Below, one piece after another: positions 10,801 through 22,700 of a stretch of 64,000 nt of DNA (position 1 is its first letter; the number at the start of each line of letters is the position of its first letter). Under the pieces are notes generated by a model. The model did no database searches, was not told the DNA's origin, and worked only from the letters and a program-made list of their open reading frames with translations. The translations under genes and the position numbers were made by a program. Origin of the DNA: Bursaphelenchus xylophilus (Eukaryota; Nematoda; Chromadorea; Rhabditida; Aphelenchoididae); contig CAJFCV020000001.1 of the NCBI GenBank assembly GCA_904066235.2, positions 6,014,001 to 6,078,000 on the forward strand, read 5' to 3'.

Positions 10801-12065
10801 GGTTGCCGACACGTAAGAATAGAAGGTATCCACAAAGACTCCAAACGCAGTCCGAACGGTTTGCATTCCTTCTTTGAAGGCGTCTAGATTACTATGAACA
10901 GATTCCGAGCTCATAAATTGGTGCGCTCTTTTGGCAGCTTCTAGGCCCAAGTTGACTCTTTAACAATCGAATATTACAATTTACATCGACATCACTTACG
11001 ATGCCTGATCACCAAACTTTGGTCTTTGCAAAAGTTCTAATTGCTCCGGGCTCACTGTAGCCATCAATTCTGTAAATTCCACCAACGAATTGAGCAGGAG
11101 ATGTAGATTATCTCGTTCAACTTGTCCCAGATTTGCCTTCTCTTCAATAACTTCCACATTCTCTTCCACTTGCTGAAAAATAATACATAATTTATAATAA
11201 AAGAAATCAACTTACATGCAACACAGTATCATAAGCGGACAATCGATCTCCGAGAAACTTCATATAGTCGTCACACTGTTCCAGATTATCTATAAGATCT
11301 GCCACTGCGGTCTCGCTGGCCATTATGCTCTCAATATTCGTATTGTCTAGATCAGCCAACATTTGAGTCAACTTTTCGTTAAAAAGTTTCGCTTCTGATA
11401 ATTCGAGATTGAATTGTTTCAACATCCTACGGAAGTCCGCTTCTTCTTTTTGAGTAATCGGCTACAAGAAATAAGAAAACAATATAAAATTTCACTTACA
11501 TGATAATCTTCATCCTGGACGTCTTGAACAACCTCATCTCCTGGAATCAACTCATTCTTCGGAGATTCAAGGTCAGGCAGTTTAATATTAACAAACTCAG
11601 GCTTTTGGATGGGAAGGAATTTGTGTGATACCTAAAAAATAAAAGAAAAACATATAGTAAAACGTGCCAAAAAGAGCTCCTTGATGAAAGATTCCTTCCC
11701 ACTTAGTGAAGTAGCAAAGAAATTCCTCCGTCGATTGTCTCCAAAGACAAGATCGAACTCAGCTTGGGGTTTTCTGGGATTAATTCCATCAACTATTTTT
11801 ATATCGCGAAGCATAAAACTCTCTTTCTTGTGAAATCCATCTTCCTTGGCCCTTACCAGATACAACTTCACGACAACCGGTTGTTGAACTGTCGCTAAAC
11901 AGGGCAATCATTGAAAAAAATTAAAATCGACTTACATGCTATACACAAATAAGTTTCCTTTCGTTTTTTCTTTTCATTTTCCTTAGATACATTAACATAT
12001 GACAATAATCGCTCCTCATCATCTTGAAATAAAGAACGCTGAAGGTCCGCCCGCAGGGCAACCAT
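7804..12065 (-). CDS. sec-3: Exocyst complex component 1 (SEC-3)
   Basis: Eleven exons (11936-12065, 11668-11894, 11500-11631, 11216-11461, 11000-11172, 10789-10957, 10533-10755, 10231-10471, 10062-10188, 9573-9998, 7804-8151) give 813 residues, close to known SEC3/EXOC1 lengths (~850-890). The N-terminal third has the PIP2/Rho-binding PH-like domain (VVVKLYLVRAKEDGF, then FDLVFGD). A coiled-coil stretch follows (FRRMLKQFNLELSEA, LADLIDNLEQCDDY), then the helical Sec3 C-terminal region ending RYFSEIAQQH. SEC3 marks plasma-membrane sites for exocytic vesicle tethering. Oddities: intron 11632-11667 fits the frame only with a GC donor, and the last intron (8152-9572) is 1.4 kb and full of inverted-repeat elements, while the other introns are 33-63 nt. 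Confidence 0.9.
8443..8779. mobile_element. Degenerate MITE in the last sec-3 intron
   Basis: The ends GGGTTGTTAA and TTAACAACCC are exact complements and are flanked by TA (8441-8442, 8780-8781). A second matched block, GTCAAATTGCCG, lies further in on the left, with its complement near 8735 on the right. No coding capacity. TA duplication again suggests a Tc1/mariner-type parent. Confidence 0.6.
8928..9500. mobile_element. Foldback element with ~115-bp near-perfect inverted arms
   Basis: The left arm (8928-9047) and right arm (about 9386-9500) are near-perfect inverted copies, starting ACAAGGAAAGTACTTCTATG. The loop of about 340 bp holds a tRNA-like sequence (9229-9297). A truncated relative lies at 5983-6305. 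The element sits in the long terminal intron of sec-3. No transposase frame is visible, so it is non-autonomous. Confidence 0.8.
9229..9297 (-). pseudogene. tRNA-like sequence, probably a tRNA pseudogene
   Basis: Read on the minus strand it starts GTGTGGCCGAGTGGTTAGAG, a class II (Ser/Leu-like) D-arm, and has a T-loop GGGTTCGATTC. The outer 7 nt (GTGTGGC) pair exactly with the last 7 nt (GCCACAC). However, the T-stem and the anticodon stem carry mismatches, the variable arm is short, and register at positions 7-9 is poor. It is therefore more likely a decayed tRNA or tRNA-derived segment than a working gene. It lies in the loop of the foldback element at 8928-9500. Confidence 0.6.
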
Positions 12066-12884
12066 AATTTATATTGCTCAACCTTTTCGATGGAAATTTA
12101 TCCAAAAATTATTTTACTTCGGGCGCGAGCTGCGGCTAAAACTGAAATTTCTATTGATTACGACCGCGCAATATTTTCGCGGCTACGCGTAGCTACGGAA
12201 CAAAAAACGGTCGTCACATGGAAAAATATTGTACATAATTCATCCTTCACTAGATGACACACGAAGCTTGAAGTTGAAAATTACACAACTCATCGTATAA
12301 AATTGGCCTGCAATTTGCAGAATACTACCACTTTTCCGTGATAAAATATACATGCATAAAAGGTACTATAAAGTTGTAAACTGTTGTAGAACCTGAGAAC
12401 TACAAATACACCCCCTCAATAAAGTTCCCGATGCGAAAACATTGAATGACAACGCATTTTAACGCCTGGAATTTTAAGAAAACCGCGGCCTGGAGTTGGC
12501 TCAGGTCCAGGTAAAAATGAGGCCCGGCCCGTTTCAAAATTTGCCAGGTCCGGCCGGGCCTGGCAAATCCGGGCCACCCCTGGAAGCTGCCCGAAGTCCA
12601 GGGGAGGCAAAACGATTTCAGACCCGGAAAGAAACAAGTCCTGCCCGTTTCAAAATTTGTCAGTGGCCACCCCTGGTGACGATTTACACCATTTTTTCAA
12701 TGTCATTTATCTGCAAATCGCAGCGATTTTTAGTGCGCTACAGGGGTGGCCACCGGGCCGAGCGCGAACTGGCAAATTCCCTAATCTTACCGCTTCCTGG
12801 ATGATAAAATATGCTATAAACTATGGGATACCAAAATTGTTATCAATCAGTAGCCATAATTTATTTTTTGTAATATCACTTTGA
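12066..12884. other. Intergenic stretch with a GC-rich inverted-repeat patch
   Basis: Between sec-3 and sec-20. From about 12476 to 12790 the sequence becomes GC-rich, with GGCCCGGCC and CCGGCCGGGCC blocks and the direct repeat CCGTTTCAAAATTTG (twice). An inverted pair GGCCACCCCTGG / CAGGGGTGGCC spans 12663-12752. Similar GGCCGGGCC-cored sequence recurs at about 51601 and 52421, so this looks like a dispersed repeat family. No gene is supported. Confidence 0.5.
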
Positions 12885-13325
12885 TCACCACCAGTCTGGA
12901 AATTTGAATATAAAAACCCGTTTTCTGAGGATATAAATACAAACACCAAAATAGAGTAACAAGGCCAGCATGAGCAAGATCTTGTCTGTGAATTCTCGAC
13001 GTCCATACTTGTGAAGTAACTTCCCACTGGCTCTGATTGTCTGCCCAATAGTTCCCATATGACCCTGGGTATCCGATAGCATCCCCGAGGACTGACTCAG
13101 AATGGTGGTAGTTTGTTCACTCAACTTGACTTCATCTCCCATTCTTCTGACCAGAGAATTCAATGAGCCAGTGGTGTCAGCGGCCTGTGTAGCCAATTGC
13201 CGATCCCTGATATTTTTCTTAATCTTGATGGGTGTGATGCCCTCGAGGAGTTTCTTTCTTTCGGCCTCATGCTGTTTATTCTGCTGAACTAGATTCGACT
13301 CTCGTTCGGACTTCCGCCAAACCAT
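12885..13325 (-). CDS. sec-20: SEC20 (BNIP1-type) ER SNARE, 5' end unresolved
   Basis: A continuous frame of 146 residues starts MVWRKSERES. It has the Sec20 domain: a helical SNARE-like segment (LNSLVRRMGDEVKLSEQ, then LSDTQGHMGTIGQTI), the conserved Y-G-R-R-E-F-T-D-K block, and a C-terminal membrane anchor (ILLMLALLLYFGVCIYIL) followed by RKRV. It matches the C-terminal two thirds of BNIP1/Sec20, which acts with USE1 and syntaxin-18 in Golgi-to-ER fusion. An acceptor (CATTGCAG) abuts the ATG, so the ATG could be a trans-spliced start. Alternatively upstream exons coding ~90 more residues are missing. I could not find them with confidence in 13326-13723. Confidence 0.8.
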   Translation of the reverse strand: MVWRKSERESNLVQQNKQHEAERKKLLEGITPIKIKKNIRDRQLATQAADTTGSLNSLVRRMGDEVKLSEQTTTILSQSSGMLSDTQGHMGTIGQTIRASGKLLHKYGRREFTDKILLMLALLLYFGVCIYILRKRVFIFKFPDWW

Positions 13326-13723
13326 CTGCAATGGACTAAGCAATTACCTGTCTTTCATTACTTTGTTATATTAGGTCAGAATTACCGTAAATAATTCAGT
13401 TCGATGCTCTCATTAGGCAAAATTTATTGATTCTTTTGCGGAAAAGACGCTAACACTAAATTCGGAGCAGTGAGCCAACCTCGACATCCTATGTTATACA
13501 ACCAAAAAGACTCGGATCAGCTCGAACCGCTCGACGAAAGCGATAGTGATAGAACAATATAAAAATATTCAGATTATATAAAAATAGCGCAAAATTATAA
13601 TAACAATGTCGTTGGAAACCGACACCAAAAATATTGATTGTTGAAGACTTGAAATTATTATTACGGCGATTGGTCAGTAGAAATAGTTAGGGGCACCAGT
13701 TGAGATAAAGCAAGGAGAATAAG
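13326..13723. other. Gap between the giant 4.1 gene stop and sec-20
   Basis: 398 bp. A donor-like GTAATT at 13347 and another at about 13387 are present, and short coding-like bits precede them, but each candidate 5' exon for sec-20 meets a stop or a phase clash. It may hold degenerate sec-20 5' exons or only 3' UTR of the upstream gene. Confidence 0.4.
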
Positions 13724-16700
13724 TTAAGCCAAGCGTTCTTGTTTCACTTCGACCCGCTGGACCTCGTAGCGAGGGTTCAATCCAGTGGCCTCGATGATGG
13801 CTTTGCGGAGTTCCTGGAAGAAAAAGGATATATTTTCACCGCCAACGCAGTTCGGCGGAGGAGACTTCATGGTACTTTTTGGTCATCACACAAATCGTAA
13901 ATGCTTTATTACGACTTCTAATTGTTGAAAAGAGGATTTATTATCTTTAAGTTTATCAAGCATTCGCTGCAATTATGGCGGACGCTTGCCATACCGGCGG
14001 AGGCCATAACTCAGCTTCGGATAAAGATACAAAGTTGTGCCTCAAAACTGTTACTACACTCTGTTTAGAATTTCCTGCTGATTTCTAATGTCCTCTAAGT
14101 TGCAAAGCTTTGGCAGAAATTTTGAAAACGAATAAAAAATTGAAAAATCAAAAAACGTTTTTCTTTAATTATTTATCACAAGAGTGAGATGAATAAAAAA
14201 AGAAAAAAAAATGTGAGATAATGTGAACATTGACACAAAACAATGTTCACATTATCTCACAAGAGTGAGATAAATGCAAAAAGAAAAAAAATGAATGATA
14301 ACTAGATCATAACAATCCTTTTGAGCTATTTCACAGCTTTGTATCTTTATCCCAAGCTGAGTTATGACCATCGCCGATATGGCAAGATATTGACAAAAAC
14401 TTTTCACCCTGTACAAAACGATCTCTTACCGCTTCATGATCAACTTCGGGCCCTTGGATGGTGACTCTGTGTTCGACATTAGTGCTAACCACACCATCTT
14501 TTACGGTTTTATACTGTAAAGATTACTTGTCATTTTAATGTCACTTACTGTGATGGTTTCGATAGTCCTGTTTCCAGTTGTGACCACCTTGGAGGACACG
14601 ACTTGATTCTCATCGTACTGAACATCTGATGTTTCGAGTTGCTCGCCGTCTTTTCCGTAGACCAGAACACGAGTTTGGGCATGGGACGCAGCCGTGGGGA
14701 TCGATGAATTTATCGACTGGATCGTCTCCAGAGCATTTTCGATACTGTTCGACGTACCGTTCGGCTGAAGAGAAATCTAATTATTCCGAAAATCATAAAT
14801 GAAGACCGAAGGGATGCTGATGCGAGTTGACCAAGAAGAAAAAGAGACGACAATCACATCAAATTCAACGGCGATGATTGACACAAAGACAATGTTCACA
14901 TTAACAACGACGACAAGCGTGTTAAAACAATTACAAGAGAATCAAGGGCAGAGTTAGTGCTTTACTGGAGAGAAAGGAGATAAGCGAGATGTGCAATCAA
15001 TGCTGAGTATTCACCTCATTTGCGTCATTGCCAACGGAAAAGGTCTGATAGGTCTGCTTCTGGATAGTATGAGTCTCGTGGGAGGTCTTGATCGTCTTCC
15101 TGCAAATAAAAACATTAATTTGACCCAACCATATCGCTAAAAAAATAGTAATAAACCTACTTGATGACATTTCCGTGTTCATCGATCTCAGTCACAATCT
15201 GTTCAGGACTGGTTTCGGTCTCATGCCAACTTTGGAGGGTGGTGTGAGGGGGTGCGGTTTCCTGAAACACAAATATTAGTAAGGAAATCCCCATTCTATA
15301 CCCATAGCAAGTATAATATCGATAAGCAAAACGGTTATGGTGCAGAATAAACTGTACAAACGTTGGAAGCACTGAATTAGCAAGACACTGTTCTACAAAA
15401 AAATTCGAGTATGAAAATAATAACAATAAAAAAGACAACACACGCTTTCACATTTATAGACAGAGCGATGGGAACGGCGAAGACGGCGGCTGAGAGACGA
15501 GGCACCGTCGATCACTTTCATGTGGCTGAAATAACGGCGAAGCTCACGAACGTTGGGCCAGGCAAATGATTTGGCCGGACTCGCCTTTTGATACATTGGA
15601 CCAGACTCCTGTTGTTCGATCTCCAATTTTCTGGCAATCAGACGGACCCGTGGCAACTCCTCGTTCTTCTGAACACAGCTGGTCAGAGTGCTCAACAAAG
15701 ACTGAATTTTATTAGTTATTGAGGGGTTATCATTAACACCACAACAATGCGGTTAATTTTGACTAGTCTAAAACCTCCCATTATGTTCCGAATAAACCAC
15801 AAATTTCCTTTCCAAAAGCCAAATCAGTATCGTTCTTTGGTCTCGACACTTCATTTTTAATACAGATTTATTCGACCAGTGATATTCTCCGAAAGCAGTC
15901 GAGGAATATGCCTGATAAATCTGCCCCTAGGGAATGGTCGCGATTTCTTTTCGTATCCAACAAATAACATTTTTAGTTCACTCAAAGCGAAAAACAACCA
16001 CATATACGACAAAGAGCGGCACAAACCGGGTCGTTTGGGTCGACTTGCGGCGGCAGACCAGCCCCGGTGATACGGTAGACGTTCTCGACACGCTCCGACC
16101 GAATCACCGGGCCGTGATCAAGGTCGTTGGCGGGGGAGTACGGTCCCGCCGAGGGTTGGTCGTTCGTTCCATCCAGTCTCATACTGGACTCGTTCGTTGG
16201 GGTTCTCCCAGAATTCTGAGAATTTTTCATTTAGAAGACGAACTGAGGCATGGAAAAAAGTGCAGTGAAAATAATGTAAACAAGGAAAAAGACAGCTTTG
16301 ACCAAATACAACTTCAAAGACAATGGCCGGGACATTTCATCGTCAACTCTATGAGACATCTTGGGCCTACCTTTTCGTTCTGTACAGCATGTCTCTCTTC
16401 AACCTCAACTTCAGAATCGGAGGATGAAGAAGACGCAGAAACCTGCTTGGAGCTCTTATTTGACTTCTTGTCTTTGGAGGAAAACTGAAAATAAAAAGAT
16501 TAGCCGAGAAACAAAAATCATAAGCCATTAGTGGGTAGGCAACAAAAAACGACAGAGCTACTACGAAATGATACGCCTTGCACTGCACTCAGGTTGTTCG
16601 GGGTTAAAAAGCATTAATATCGTCGCCGCATCCGATTACCAAGCTCCGATCCGCGAAACCAAAACCAGGCCAAAGGCGTCCGCATGCCAAGAAATGACGT

Positions 16701-19700
16701 CGCCTCCGACGACGCGTCTTATGCAACCCAACACAATAATAACAAGAAAAGGGAAAGCGGAAAAAATAATTTCGAATCGACCGTAAATCATCAGAAAAAC
16801 TAACGTCGTAATTGCCATTCCTATCTCTTAGTCCAAATAACCAGCCAAAAAACATATTAAGCATGATATGAAATAGTCCGAAAAAGAGAACACACGAATG
16901 ATTAGCAAAATGTTAGCCATTTCATGCGTCATCTCACAGAAGCCAATTCGAAGTTTAGAAAGTCGGCAAAAACAAAAGTACAAGAGAAACAAAATCAAAG
17001 TTTGCAAAAGGGATAATGCAACAAAACAACACTTTAACTACATAGAACAAAACATCTAAATAGAAGAAATAGAAACCTGTGAAATTTGACGACGCAGTGA
17101 CGAAAGCAGAGAGACGCGCGTTCCATTCTTAGTCGCCTTGTTGGCCGCCATTGGAAGTTTTTGAGGTCGGTCGGTTGGTTCGGCACGTCGGTGACGATAT
17201 CGCTTCGCAGCCGCACCGTTGCTACTATGAGGCTGGGAGGCTAGAGAACTCTCGTCCGCCTCATCACTATCATCGTTCCCGCGCGTTCCCTGAGGACCCC
17301 CGCTGTTAAACGCTTCTCCCGCCCCAACGCCCCGCCCAGACCTCTTATTCCCGACTTCGCGAACTCGTAACTCTGCACTGGCATTATCATCATCCAGCAA
17401 CGACTTTGGAAGAAATACAGGTCCACGGCGGCTAAATAAAGCCTCAAATCTGGACGTTTTCTTGTCACGAAGTAGAATCTCAACTTCATACGACGCCTCG
17501 AATTGACGACGCAAAACTATGTCGATATCTAGATCAGTAATAGGGTCGGATTTGTTGAATAGCGACCGATCTTTGAATACAATGCCAGAAAACTCATCTG
17601 ACTTTTCCCCACGACGGGCTCGAACAAGTGTGCGTAGCCAATGTCTGTCTTCCGCTTTACGTTTTCTGTTAAATAATGAAAACAAGCCTAACCGATCGGC
17701 TGTGCCATTGATATTCGCATCCCACACTTGCGCTTCTTGATGGACGGATTTTGACGGTTGTTTAAGTTCGTCTTCAAGACGTTTCAAATGAAGAATTGCC
17801 ATTCCTTTATGTGACGCTTTAATGGAGCTCTGCCCGTGATGATAAGGAGAGGAGTATTCGAAGATATCCACAGTTGGCAGTTCAGTCTCAGTTTGCAAGC
17901 CTTCTAGAGGTCCATCAAAGGCTTCTTCTTTCAAGGGATAATTAGATTCAGCCGGCTTTCTGTTACGCAATACCGACCGTATTTTTAACTCGTAATCTTT
18001 TTGCCTGTCGGTGTCCATTTGTCCTTTAGTTCTTGATCGCAATTTATCCGGAACCGCGGTATCTCCGTTGAGAACATGGATGATAGCAGTCTGTTTTGGG
18101 CCTTTCTCTTCGTCTGATTCCGTTGACGTTGTAAGCAGAGGCTTCGATATTGGCCGTCTCTCCTTCCTGCCTTTCTCCAAGGATTCTCCTTCATGGTACT
18201 TGGTCACAAAACCACTCAGGGGGACAGTCTCAAGGTCGCTTATCGTGCACATGTTATCAAGTGGTCCATCATAGGAATCCCGATTAAATCCATAATCCAA
18301 GCGACCATTGCGTGAAAAGCCTCCCTTCGGCTGCATAGCGCAGGCAAAAAGCATAGGAATTTCGCGCGCCGTCTCACTTTGTCCGGAATGATAGACCGAG
18401 ACATCTGATCGAAGAGGCTGAGAGTCGAGTTCACGTTGCTTGTCGACCTCATCCAGTGGGCCTTCATACCGTTCTCCAATCAAAGGATAAGAGGACGTTG
18501 ATGGGGTGGAAACATGGCCGACCTCTTCGTGGGCTTTGCGATCCTTACTCTTCAAGAAACCGAAGAACGAAGACTCTTGATCTTTGTCTTTCTTCTCTTT
18601 CTTTGGTTTCTTCTCCTTTGGTTGTTTAGGAGCCTTAGCAGGTTTCAGTTCCTCCTCCACTTGAGGTTCGTCTTCTTTGGAACGGAGATGTATAATCGCA
18701 GTCTGCTTATCATGGGGTTCTTCGATCTCTTCTTCATCTTCTTTCAAGACGGTCTTGCCCTCATGATATTTGGTAACGTAGCTAGCCAGCGGAAGGGTAT
18801 CTAGGTCATTGACTTTGTTAACGTCATCAAGAGGACCTTCGTAGGGAGAGTGATCGAACTTGTAGCCGGTTGGATCTTTATCACCGACCTCTTCCTCGCC
18901 TTCATGACGTGCCCATGTGAAGAACTTGAACCGCCGATTTCTTGATGGTTCACTTTGTCCGGAATGATAGACCGAGACATCTGATCGAAGAGGCTGAGAG
19001 TCGAGCTCACGTTGCTTGTCGACCTCATCCAGTGGGCCTTCATACCGTTCTCCAATCAAAGGATAAGAGGACGTTGATGGGGTGGAAACATGGCCGACCT
19101 CTTCGTGGGCTTTGCGATCCTTACTCTTCAAGAAACCGAAGAACGACGACTCTTGATCTTTGTCTTTCTTCTCTTTCTTTGGTTTCTTCTCCTTTGGTTG
19201 TTTAGGAGCCTTAGCAGGTTTCAGTTCCTCCTCCACTTGAGGTTCGTCTTCTTTGGAACGGAGATGTATAATCGCAGTCTGCTTATCATGGGGTTCTTCG
19301 ATCTCTTCTTCATCTTCTTTCAAGACGGTCTTGCCCTCATGATATTTGGTAACATAGCTAGCCAGCGGAAGGGTATCTAGGTCATTGACTTTGTTAACGT
19401 CATCAAGAGGACCTTCGTAGGGAGAGTGATCGAACTTGTAGCCGGTTGGATCTTTATCACCGACCTCTTCCTCGCCTTCATGACGTGCCCATGTGAAGAA
19501 CTTGAACCGCCGATTTCTTGATGGTTCACTTTGTCCGGAATGATAGACCGAGACATCTGATCGAAGAGGCTGAGAGTCGAGTTCACGTTGCTTGTCGACC
19601 TCATCCAGTGGGCCTTCATACCGTTCTCCAATCAAAGGATAAGAGGACGTTGATGGGGTGGAAACATGGCCGACCTCTTCGTGGGCTTTGCGATCCTTAC

Positions 19701-22700
19701 TCTTCAAGAAACCGAAGAACGAAGACTCTTGATCTTTGTCTTTCTTCTCTTTCTTTGGTTTCTTCTCCTTTGGTTGTTTAGGAGCCTTAGCAGGTTTCAG
19801 TTCCTCCTCCACTTGAGGTTCGTCTTCTTTGGAACGGAGATGTATAATCGCAGTCTGCTTATCATGGGGTTCTTCGATCTCTTCTTCATCTTCTTTCAAG
19901 ACGGTCTTGCCCTCATGATATTTGGTAACATAGCTAGCCAGCGGAAGGGTATCTAGGTCATTGACTTTGTTAACGTCATCAAGAGGACCTTCGTAGGGAG
20001 AGTGATCGAACTTGTAGCCGGTTGGATCTTTATCACCGACCTCTTCCTCGCCTTCATGACGTGCCCATGTGAAGAACTTGAACCGCCGATTTCTTGATGG
20101 TTCACTTTGTCCGGAATGATAGACCGAGACATCTGATCGAAGAGGCTGAGAGTCGAGTTCACGTTGCTTGTCGACCTCATCCAGTGGGCCTTCATACCGT
20201 TCTCCAATCAAAGGATAAGAGGACGTTGATGGGGTGGAAACATGGCCGACCTCTTCGTGGGCTTTGCGATCCTTACTCTTCAAGAAACCGAAGAACGAAG
20301 ACTCTTGATCTTTGTCTTTCTTCTCTTTCTTTGGTTTCTTCTCCTTTGGTTGTTTAGGAGCCTTAGCAGGTTTCAGTTCCTCCTCCACTTGAGGTTCGTC
20401 TTCTTTGGAACGGAGATGTATAATCGCAGTCTGCTTATCATGGGGTTCTTCGATCTCTTCTTCATCTTCTTTCAAGACGGTCTTGCCCTCATGATATTTG
20501 GTAACATAGCTAGCCAGCGGAAGGGTATCTAGGTCATTGACTTTGTTAACGTCATCAAGAGGACCTTCGTAGGGAGAGTGATCGAACTTGTAGCCGGTTG
20601 GATCTTTATCACCGACCTCTTCCTCGCCTTCATGACGTGCCCATGTGAAGAACTTGAACCGCCGATTTCTTGATGGTTCACTTTGTCCGGAATGATAGAC
20701 CGAGACATCTGATCGAAGAGGCTGAGAGTCGAGTTCACGTTGCTTGTCGACCTCATCCAGTGGGCCTTCATACCGTTCTCCAATCAAAGGATAAGAGGAC
20801 GTTGATGGGGTGGAAACATGGCCGACCTCTTCGTGGGCTTTGCGATCCTTACTCTTCAAGAAACCGAAGAACGAAGACTCTTGATCTTTGTCTTTCTTCT
20901 CTTTCTTTGGTTTCTTCTCCTTTGGTTGTTTAGGAGCCTTAGCAGGTTTCAGTTCCTCCTCCACTTGAGGTTCGTCTTCTTTGGAACGGAGATGTATAAT
21001 CGCAGTCTGCTTATCATGGGGTTCTTCGATCTCTTCTTCATCTTCTTTCAAGACGGTCTTGCCCTCATGATATTTGGTAACATAGCTAGCCAGCGGAAGG
21101 GTATCTAGGTCATTGACTTTGTTAACGTCATCAAGAGGACCTTCGTAGGGAGAGTGATCGAACTTGTAGCCGGTTGGATCTTTATCACCGACCTCTTCCT
21201 CGCCTTCATGACGTGCCCATGTGAAGAACTTGAACCGCCGATTTCTTGATGGTTCACTTTGTCCGGAATGATAGACCGAGACATCTGATCGAAGAGGCTG
21301 AGAGTCGAGTTCACGTTGCTTGTCGACCTCATCCAGTGGGCCTTCATACCGTTCTCCAATCAAAGGATAAGAGGACGTTGATGGGGTGGAAACATGGCCG
21401 ACCTCTTCGTGGGCTTTGCGATCCTTACTCTTCAAGAAACCGAAGAACGAAGACTCTTGATCTTTGTCTTTCTTCTCTTTCTTTGGTTTCTTCTCCTTTG
21501 GTTGTTTAGGAGCCTTAGCAGGTTTCAGTTCCTCCTCCACTTGAGGTTCGTCTTCTTTGGAACGGAGATGTATAATCGCAGTCTGCTTATCATGGGGTTC
21601 TTCGATCTCTTCTTCATCTTCTTTCAAGACGGTCTTGCCCTCATGATATTTGGTCACATAGCTAGCCAGCGGAAGGGTATCTAGGTCATTGACTTTGTTA
21701 ACGTCATCAAGAGGACCTTCGTAGGGAGAGTGATCGAACTTGTAGCCGGTTGGATCTTTATCACCGACCTCTTCCTCGCCTTCATGACGTGCCCATGTGA
21801 AGAACTTGAACCGCCGATTTCTTGATGGTTCACTTTGTCCGGAATGATAGACCGAGACATCTGATCGAAGAGGCTGAGAGTCGAGTTCACGTTGCTTGTC
21901 GACCTCATCCAGTGGGCCTTCATACCGTTCTCCAATCAAAGGATAAGAGGACGTTGATGGGGTGGAAACATGGCCGACCTCTTCGTGGGCTTTGCGATCC
22001 TTACTCTTCAAGAAACCGAAGAACGAAGACTCTTGATCTTTGTCTTTCTTCTCTTTCTTTGGTTTCTTCTCCTTTGGTTGTTTAGGAGCCTTAGCAGGTT
22101 TCAGTTCCTCCTCCACTTGAGGTTCGTCTTCTTTGGAACGGAGATGTATAATCGCAGTCTGCTTATCATGGGGTTCTTCGATCTCTTCTTCATCTTCTTT
22201 CAAGACGGTCTTGCCCTCATGATATTTGGTAACATAGCTAGCCAGCGGAAGGGTATCTAGGTCATTGACTTTGTTAACGTCATCAAGAGGACCTTCGTAG
22301 GGAGAGTGATCGAACTTGTAGCCGGTTGGATCTTTATCACCGACCTCTTCCTCGCCTTCATGACGTGCCCATGTGAAGAACTTGAACCGCCGATTTCTTG
22401 ATGGTTCACTTTGTCCGGAATGATAGACCGAGACATCTGATCGAAGAGGCTGAGAGTCGAGTTCACGTTGCTTGTCGACCTCATCCAGTGGGCCTTCATA
22501 CCGTTCTCCAATCAAAGGATAAGAGGACGTTGATGGGGTGGAAACATGGCCGACCTCTTCGTGGGCTTTGCGATCCTTACTCTTCAAGAAACCGAAGAAC
22601 GAAGACTCTTGATCTTTGTCTTTCTTCTCTTTCTTTGGTTTCTTCTCCTTTGGTTGTTTAGGAGCCTTAGCAGGTTTCAGTTCCTCCTCCACTTGAGGTT

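Noticed and set aside
14212..14261. Canonical microRNA gene
   Set aside because: The stem is perfectly paired and only 21 bp, lies inside a transposon-like palindrome, and shows no typical bulged precursor.
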